64,000 nucleotides of DNA from Gnetum montanum (taxonomy: Eukaryota > Streptophyta > Gnetopsida > Gnetales > Gnetaceae), in NCBI GenBank assembly GCA_015680685.1, contig MNCI01019033.1, forward strand, positions 62,978-126,977, read 5' to 3'. Both the position numbers and the translations under genes were made by a program. How positions within the stretch are numbered: the stretch's first letter is position 1; each line of letters opens with the position of its first letter. Positions 60,186 through 64,000 of this stretch are shown here, in pieces. A model generated the notes under the pieces. That model was not told the origin of the DNA. It ran no database searches and saw only the letters and a list, made by a program, of their open reading frames with translations.

Positions 60186-60190
60186 CCCTA

Positions 60191-61194
60191 CGTCCACTAT
60201 GATGTTGTGCACCATGCTTACATCTTTCCATACCTTGCCTTATTTTTTCCTACCCTCTCTCCCTCCTCTACCTCTGCTACCTTAAATCCAAACACCAAAA
60301 AAATTGAAAATTCTTCTTTTAAAAAGAAATGCAAAGGCAAACTATTGTTGTACACCTTGCCCCATGGCAGGTTGCCCTTGGCTGTCACCAGGACCTAAAC
60401 CTCATGTGTGCCTAAAACCCATGCCATGCAAAGAAATCCTTACTAACATCAAACCCTATAATCTCTAAACCTCAAAAATTCCTATGTAGCCTTAGATGCT
60501 ACCCTACGCCAGATAGTGGTAATTGTTGTTCCCGTGGCTACATCACACATAATAAACCCTCTCTACCTAATGAAATAACAAAAAAGAAACCTACCATACA
60601 TTCCCTCCTTACTGTTGCCATGGCCAAAATGGCACATAGTAGTAGTGGTCCCTACCATGGCATGACACAATAATAGTCTACACTCCAAACCTAAATCCTC
60701 AAAATGGAAAAAATAAATGAAATAAGAGCAAAGGGAAGAGCATAGTCAAGGTACCTAGCTGATGTTGATGGCCTTCTCTCCTTCACACATGCTTATGGTA
60801 GGCAGCTTAGTGCTCATTCCCCCTCATTCATGTTCACTAATCCTAGGTGCAAGCATCCACTCTGGTGCATCATTGTTCCAACTACACTCTCCACTGGTAG
60901 TATGCAATAGTAATAGCAAGACTATGCTTTGAATGTCACATTTGAAAGTAGAAAATGACAACTTACCCATGGTGAAAGCACACCTGTATACCCTCCCAGG
61001 GTCATTTAATAGCCCAGCAAACCAAGACTACACTTTACACTTAGCCAAAATTTTTAACTTTTGGATGAAAGGGTAGTTGGGTGAGAGCGTAGTCACCAAA
61101 ACTTAGTGAAGATTTTAAATTTTTGTTACCCAATGAATTCTTGAGCCAATTTCACTTTCCAAGCACAACTAGCCTTCCTTGGAATGGTACAATT
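60191..61194 (+). other. E6 spacer right of E8, no gene
   Basis: C-rich, CG-poor DNA without coding frames. Pieces like GAGAGCGTAGTCACC and CTACACTCTCCACTGG echo the element's inverted-repeat arms. It would lie upstream of the antisense ORF, so its promoter may be here, but I see no convincing TATA box. Confidence 0.4.
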
Positions 61195-61430
61195 GTTGCA
61201 TCTATGGTTTGCTAATATCTAAAACTAGCACATAAGGTCCACTAAGACCTAAAATTGGCATGCATGGCCTACTGAGGCCTAAAACAAGCACGAACATGCT
61301 TACCTTCCTCAATAGCCCACATACATACTTGGGAAAATTTCATTGCATTTCTTTCTCTTCATTTGTGCATATTAAATTTGTTAAGATAGGGTCACTTGAT
61401 GTTTTTCTAGTTCATTTTGTAGGAACATGA
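61195..61430 (+). promoter_or_regulatory. End of E6 spacer with candidate 3' splice site
   Basis: CTAAAACTAGCA-type repeats (61195-61290), then TTCATTTGTGCATATTAA and TTAAGATAG|GGTCACTTGATG (AG at 61388-61389), just before pol. The same tail-end order occurs in E7 (51800-52119). Confidence 0.5.
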
Positions 61431-61439
61431 CATGGCTAT

Positions 61440-62570
61440 GCAGGAGTAGATCTTCTTACCTTTGGTCCTCATAGAACCCATGGTAATATCAAGTGATGCA
61501 TTGACCCTCATTGCTTAGGCCTTGAGCCTACAACCTACATCGAATACATATCATTTATTGAGGAACCACTAGATTGGCCCAACCATCTAGTCAAGGCACT
61601 TGATCTAGAGGCAAGGGACATCATAGAGGATTCCCTCATTGAGGTCCCTTTGGCTACACCCAATGGCGAGTCATGAACATTATAACTAAGCTCCTTGCTA
61701 AATCCCTAGTATGTTCAAGAAATTGCTAAGGTGCTTAATGATAACATCAAGGCCTTTGCATGATCATACAAGGACATGCCAAGCCTAGATGCTTAGCTAG
61801 TCTAGAATAACATCATTCTCAATCCCTACATTAAACCATTAAAATAGAAAGCATGCAAGGTTCAACTTGAGCTGGAATTGGTAGTCCATGATGAAATCAC
61901 CAAGCTTTAGAAAGCTAGTTTCATCCAAGCTATTGACTATGCAAATTGGGTCTTTAACATTGTAATTGTACCTAATAAAAATAGAAGTATGCACATTTGC
62001 ATAGATTTCCAAGACCTAAATAAGGTGACCATCAAAGATGATTTCTTGTTACCTAGTATCAATCAACTAATCGATACCATGATTGGACATGCCTTGTTAT
62101 CCTTTATGGATGGATTCTTAGGCTACAACTAGATTAGGATCAACTTTGAGCACCAAATTAGCACAACCTTCATGACTCCTTGGGGTATGTTTTGCTATAC
62201 CATGATTCCTTTTGGACTCAAGAATGCAGGAGCAATGTATCAATGTGCAATGACGTATCTTTAGCAACTACATGTTAAGTTTTCTCAACTACTATGTCGA
62301 TGAAATTGTAGTTAAGTCCAAAGGGTTCCATAACCATGAAAATGATCTAGAACTAGTGCTTAAACATTTCCTAAAACATGATCTTAGGTTAAACCCCAAG
62401 AAGTATGTTTTTGATGTTAGAATGGACCATATGCTTAGCTTTGTAGTATCCAAAGTAGGCATATGTGTAGACCCCAACAAGGTTAAGTCCATAACCAACT
62501 TTGCATCGTTAGCCAACCTTGAGGAGCTATGAGGATTACAAGGTAGGTTTCAATTCATAGATAGGTTTAT
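61440..62570 (+). pseudogene. E6 reverse transcriptase, degenerate (Tat lineage)
   Basis: Upstream KAFA.SYKDMPSLDA is the usual Tat lead-in. Core: ICIDFQDLNKVTIKDDFLLPS, SFMDGFLGYN (first catalytic Asp intact), TPWGMFCYTMIPFGLKNAGAM, then YYVDEIVVKSK (62284-62320), where the YVDD box has become YVDE. RLNPKKYVFDV and GICVDPNKVKSI follow. Open from 62272 to 62532, with stops before it. The motif set FMDG..GYNQI / TPWG / GLKNAGATYQRAM separates Tat from chromoviruses such as E5. Confidence 0.88.
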
Positions 62571-62619
62571 TGCATGGTTAATTGATAAGTTATAGCCAAT
62601 GCAACATCTACTCAAGAAA

Positions 62620-63000
62620 GGAGCTAACTTTGAGTGCATAGCTCAATGCCAACAAGCATTTGACAACATTAAGTAAGAGCTAGCACAACTTCCTATGGTT
62701 CATCCTTCACAAGGAGATAAACCTTTTTACATCTACCTCACTACTTCTGACACATCCATCACTTCTCTACTTTGCCAAAAGCAAGATAATGGTATAGAGG
62801 TCTTGATTTACTACTTAAGCCACACCATAGTAGCCCATGAAGCAAAATACAATGATGTGGAAAAGCACTACCTAACCTTAGTCTTCTCACTCAAGAAGGG
62901 GAGGCATTACCTTTTTTGTAGTCAATTCAATATCGTCTGCAAAAATAACATAGTCCAAGAAGTCACAACAAACATCTATGAAAGTAGTCACATTTCATGA
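62620..63000 (+). pseudogene. E6 first RNase H, degenerate
   Basis: Open from 62695 to 63000. KPFYIYLTTSDTSITSLLCQ, YYLSHTIVAHEAKYNDVEKHYLTLVFSLKKGRHYLF matches the RT-linked RNase H of Tat elements (LYLAxTxxALxAxLAQ..YYLSRTLxxAExRYxxxEKxxLALVxAxxKLRHY). It degrades RNA in the hybrid. The C-terminal part after CKNNIV is diverged. Confidence 0.82.
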
Positions 63001-63119
63001 TGGAAAGAAATAATAGTGGAGTTTAACCTAGACTACATTGCACAAGCCTCAACAAAAGGTCAAGCTATAGCTGCATAACTCACGACTTCACCAATAAATG
63101 ATCAAGTAACCATAGATTT

Positions 63120-63570
63120 GGAATTTTTGGATGAGCATGTCAGTAGCATTAGCCAAGTGCCCAACAACTATGAGGCACTTCAGCATTTCAATGGAGCTTC
63201 AACCTCTCAAGGAGGTAGTGCCACTATCATGATTACATTTCCCTCTAGGAAGATCTAACCCTTTCCATATTATTTTACATTCCCTTGCACCAAGAACATG
63301 GTAAGAGTACAAAGGTCTCCTCCAAGCTATCCTTGCAGCACGGGACCTAGGGATCCAACAGTTAGTGATCTAAGGTGACTCACAATTAGTGATCAACCAA
63401 GTGACAAAGGTTTACACCTACAAGGCCCAACATTTATAGCCTTACTGTGAGTTGACAAAGCACTTGCTTCAACACTTTGCATTTGCAAATGTCCAACATA
63501 GTCCCTAGAATGAAAATGCCATAGCCAACACATTAGCAACATTAGCCCTTAGCACACACCTAATGTGTTC
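63120..63570 (+). pseudogene. E6 second (archaeal-type) RNase H, degenerate
   Basis: HFNGASTSQGGSATIMI corresponds to FDGAxxxxxxGAGVVL with the catalytic Asp changed to Asn. Then FPCTKNM, ARDLGIQQL.I.GDSQLVINQVTK (63345-63410, the GDS Asp kept) and HFAFANVQH.P..ENAIANTLATLA near 63475-63550. Frameshifts are needed. A second RNase H of this class after the first is characteristic of the Tat lineage. Confidence 0.75.
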
Positions 63571-63739
63571 TACACATTTCCCACCTCAGTGGCAAACTGC
63601 ACTGTGCCTATCATGCAAATCACTGACATTGCATCCAGAGCCATAGTAAGCACAACTCCTACAAGAGAATGGTATGACAACATCAAGGCATAGCTTCTAC
63701 AGGGTGAGCCTGCACAACATTTGACTATTTCCCAATAAT

Positions 63740-64000
63740 ATGCAATAAAAAACTATTCATTTTAGTACATCATTATAGGTGATAACATGTTATGTCGTAG
63801 ATCCTATGATGGCATACTACTAACCTATGTAAGAAACAATGAAGTGCAAATGATCATCGAACAAGTCCATGAGGGACTGTGTAGAGGTCACATAGCACCT
63901 ATGGCAATGGTAGTAAAAATTAGATGGTTAGGCTATTATTGGCCTTACATGGAGTGCGAATGCATCTTAAAGGTCAAAACATACAACATGTGTCAAAGGC
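63740..64000 (+). pseudogene. E6 integrase N-terminus, cut by the window edge
   Basis: LCRRSYDGILLTYV, EQVHEGLCRGHIAPMAM, RWLGYYWPYMECECILKVKTYNMCQ: the HHCC zinc domain of a Tat integrase (VHEGxCGxHxG..AxxIxRxGYYWPTM..DCxxYVKxCxxCQ). Both His are present, the first Cys of the CxxC pair is Tyr, the last is kept. The catalytic core lies beyond 64000. Confidence 0.85.

Larger units (their letters stand above)
38078..64000 (+). mobile_element. E6: Tat/Ogre-like element with pol, running off the window
   Basis: Order: LTR (38078-39700), primer-site motif (39707), leader repeats, gag-protease (40264-43750), spacer with tandem repeats and an antisense multi-exon ORF, 3'-splice-like site (61389), RT, RNase H, second RNase H, integrase start. 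RT text SFMDGFLGYN and PFGLKNAGAMYQ and the extra archaeal-type RNase H are hallmarks of the Tat lineage. Two later insertions, E7 (45918-55583) and E8 (58641-60185), lie in the spacer. GGAAT (38073-38077) would be the left target duplication; the right end is outside. That both halves belong to one element is an inference from matching spacer repeats on both sides (44095-44530 and 61195-61290). Confidence 0.7.

Overview
This window looks like intergenic DNA from a seed plant with a very large, heavily methylated genome. A gymnosperm is my best guess, but the sequence does not name the species. I found no rRNA or tRNA gene, no CRISPR array and no convincing single-copy host gene. Almost everything recognisable is a nest of LTR retrotransposons of different ages. 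Most are full of stop codons and have lost CpG, as expected after long C-methylation decay. Two short CpG-rich segments (8740-9572 and 58641-60185) stand out as much younger.

Layout. E1 (1336-7019, minus) is an LTR element with two 576-bp LTRs, an initiator-Met-type primer site, no recognisable pol, one unknown 155-codon ORF and a 45-bp minisatellite. 7020-8739 is featureless AT-rich DNA ending in a single N. 8740-9572 is a CpG-rich, LTR-like segment with a TATA box and perfect palindromes. E2 (about 9573-26759, plus) is a Tat/Ogre-like Ty3-gypsy element that keeps gag and protease but has no RT or integrase. Its 3' LTR is split by E3 (20307-25508, minus), a gag-only Copia element flanked by a GATGG duplication. 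26760-29180 holds an unrecognised, degenerate, intron-bearing coding remnant. E4 (29185-29949 plus about 36645-38072) is the 3' end of a Tekay/Del-like chromovirus, split by E5 (about 29954-36640, plus). E5 is a complete but dead chromovirus-like Ty3-gypsy element with gag, protease, RT, RNase H, integrase and a chromodomain-like tail.

From 38078 to beyond the right edge lies E6, a Tat/Ogre-like element. It has an LTR, gag-protease, a long spacer, then RT, RNase H, a second (archaeal-type) RNase H and the start of integrase. On the opposite strand of the spacer is a multi-exon gene-like ORF ending at 44732. E7 (45918-55583), a second pol-less gag-protease relative, is inserted in one of its exons and flanked by CATGT. 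E8 (58641-60185, minus) is a 1.5-kb solo LTR flanked by CCCTA.

How the parts relate. E6 carries the enzymes. E2 and E7 keep LTRs, a priming-site motif, gag-protease, the polypurine tract and a conserved 3' splice-like site, so they look like non-autonomous partners of E6-like elements. The Tat LTRs share a U3 built from inverted repeats (ACTATGCT...AGCATAGT) upstream of TATAAATA. The young E8 LTR shows the CpG form (TACGCTACGTAGCGTA), which suggests the older copies are its methylation-decayed versions.
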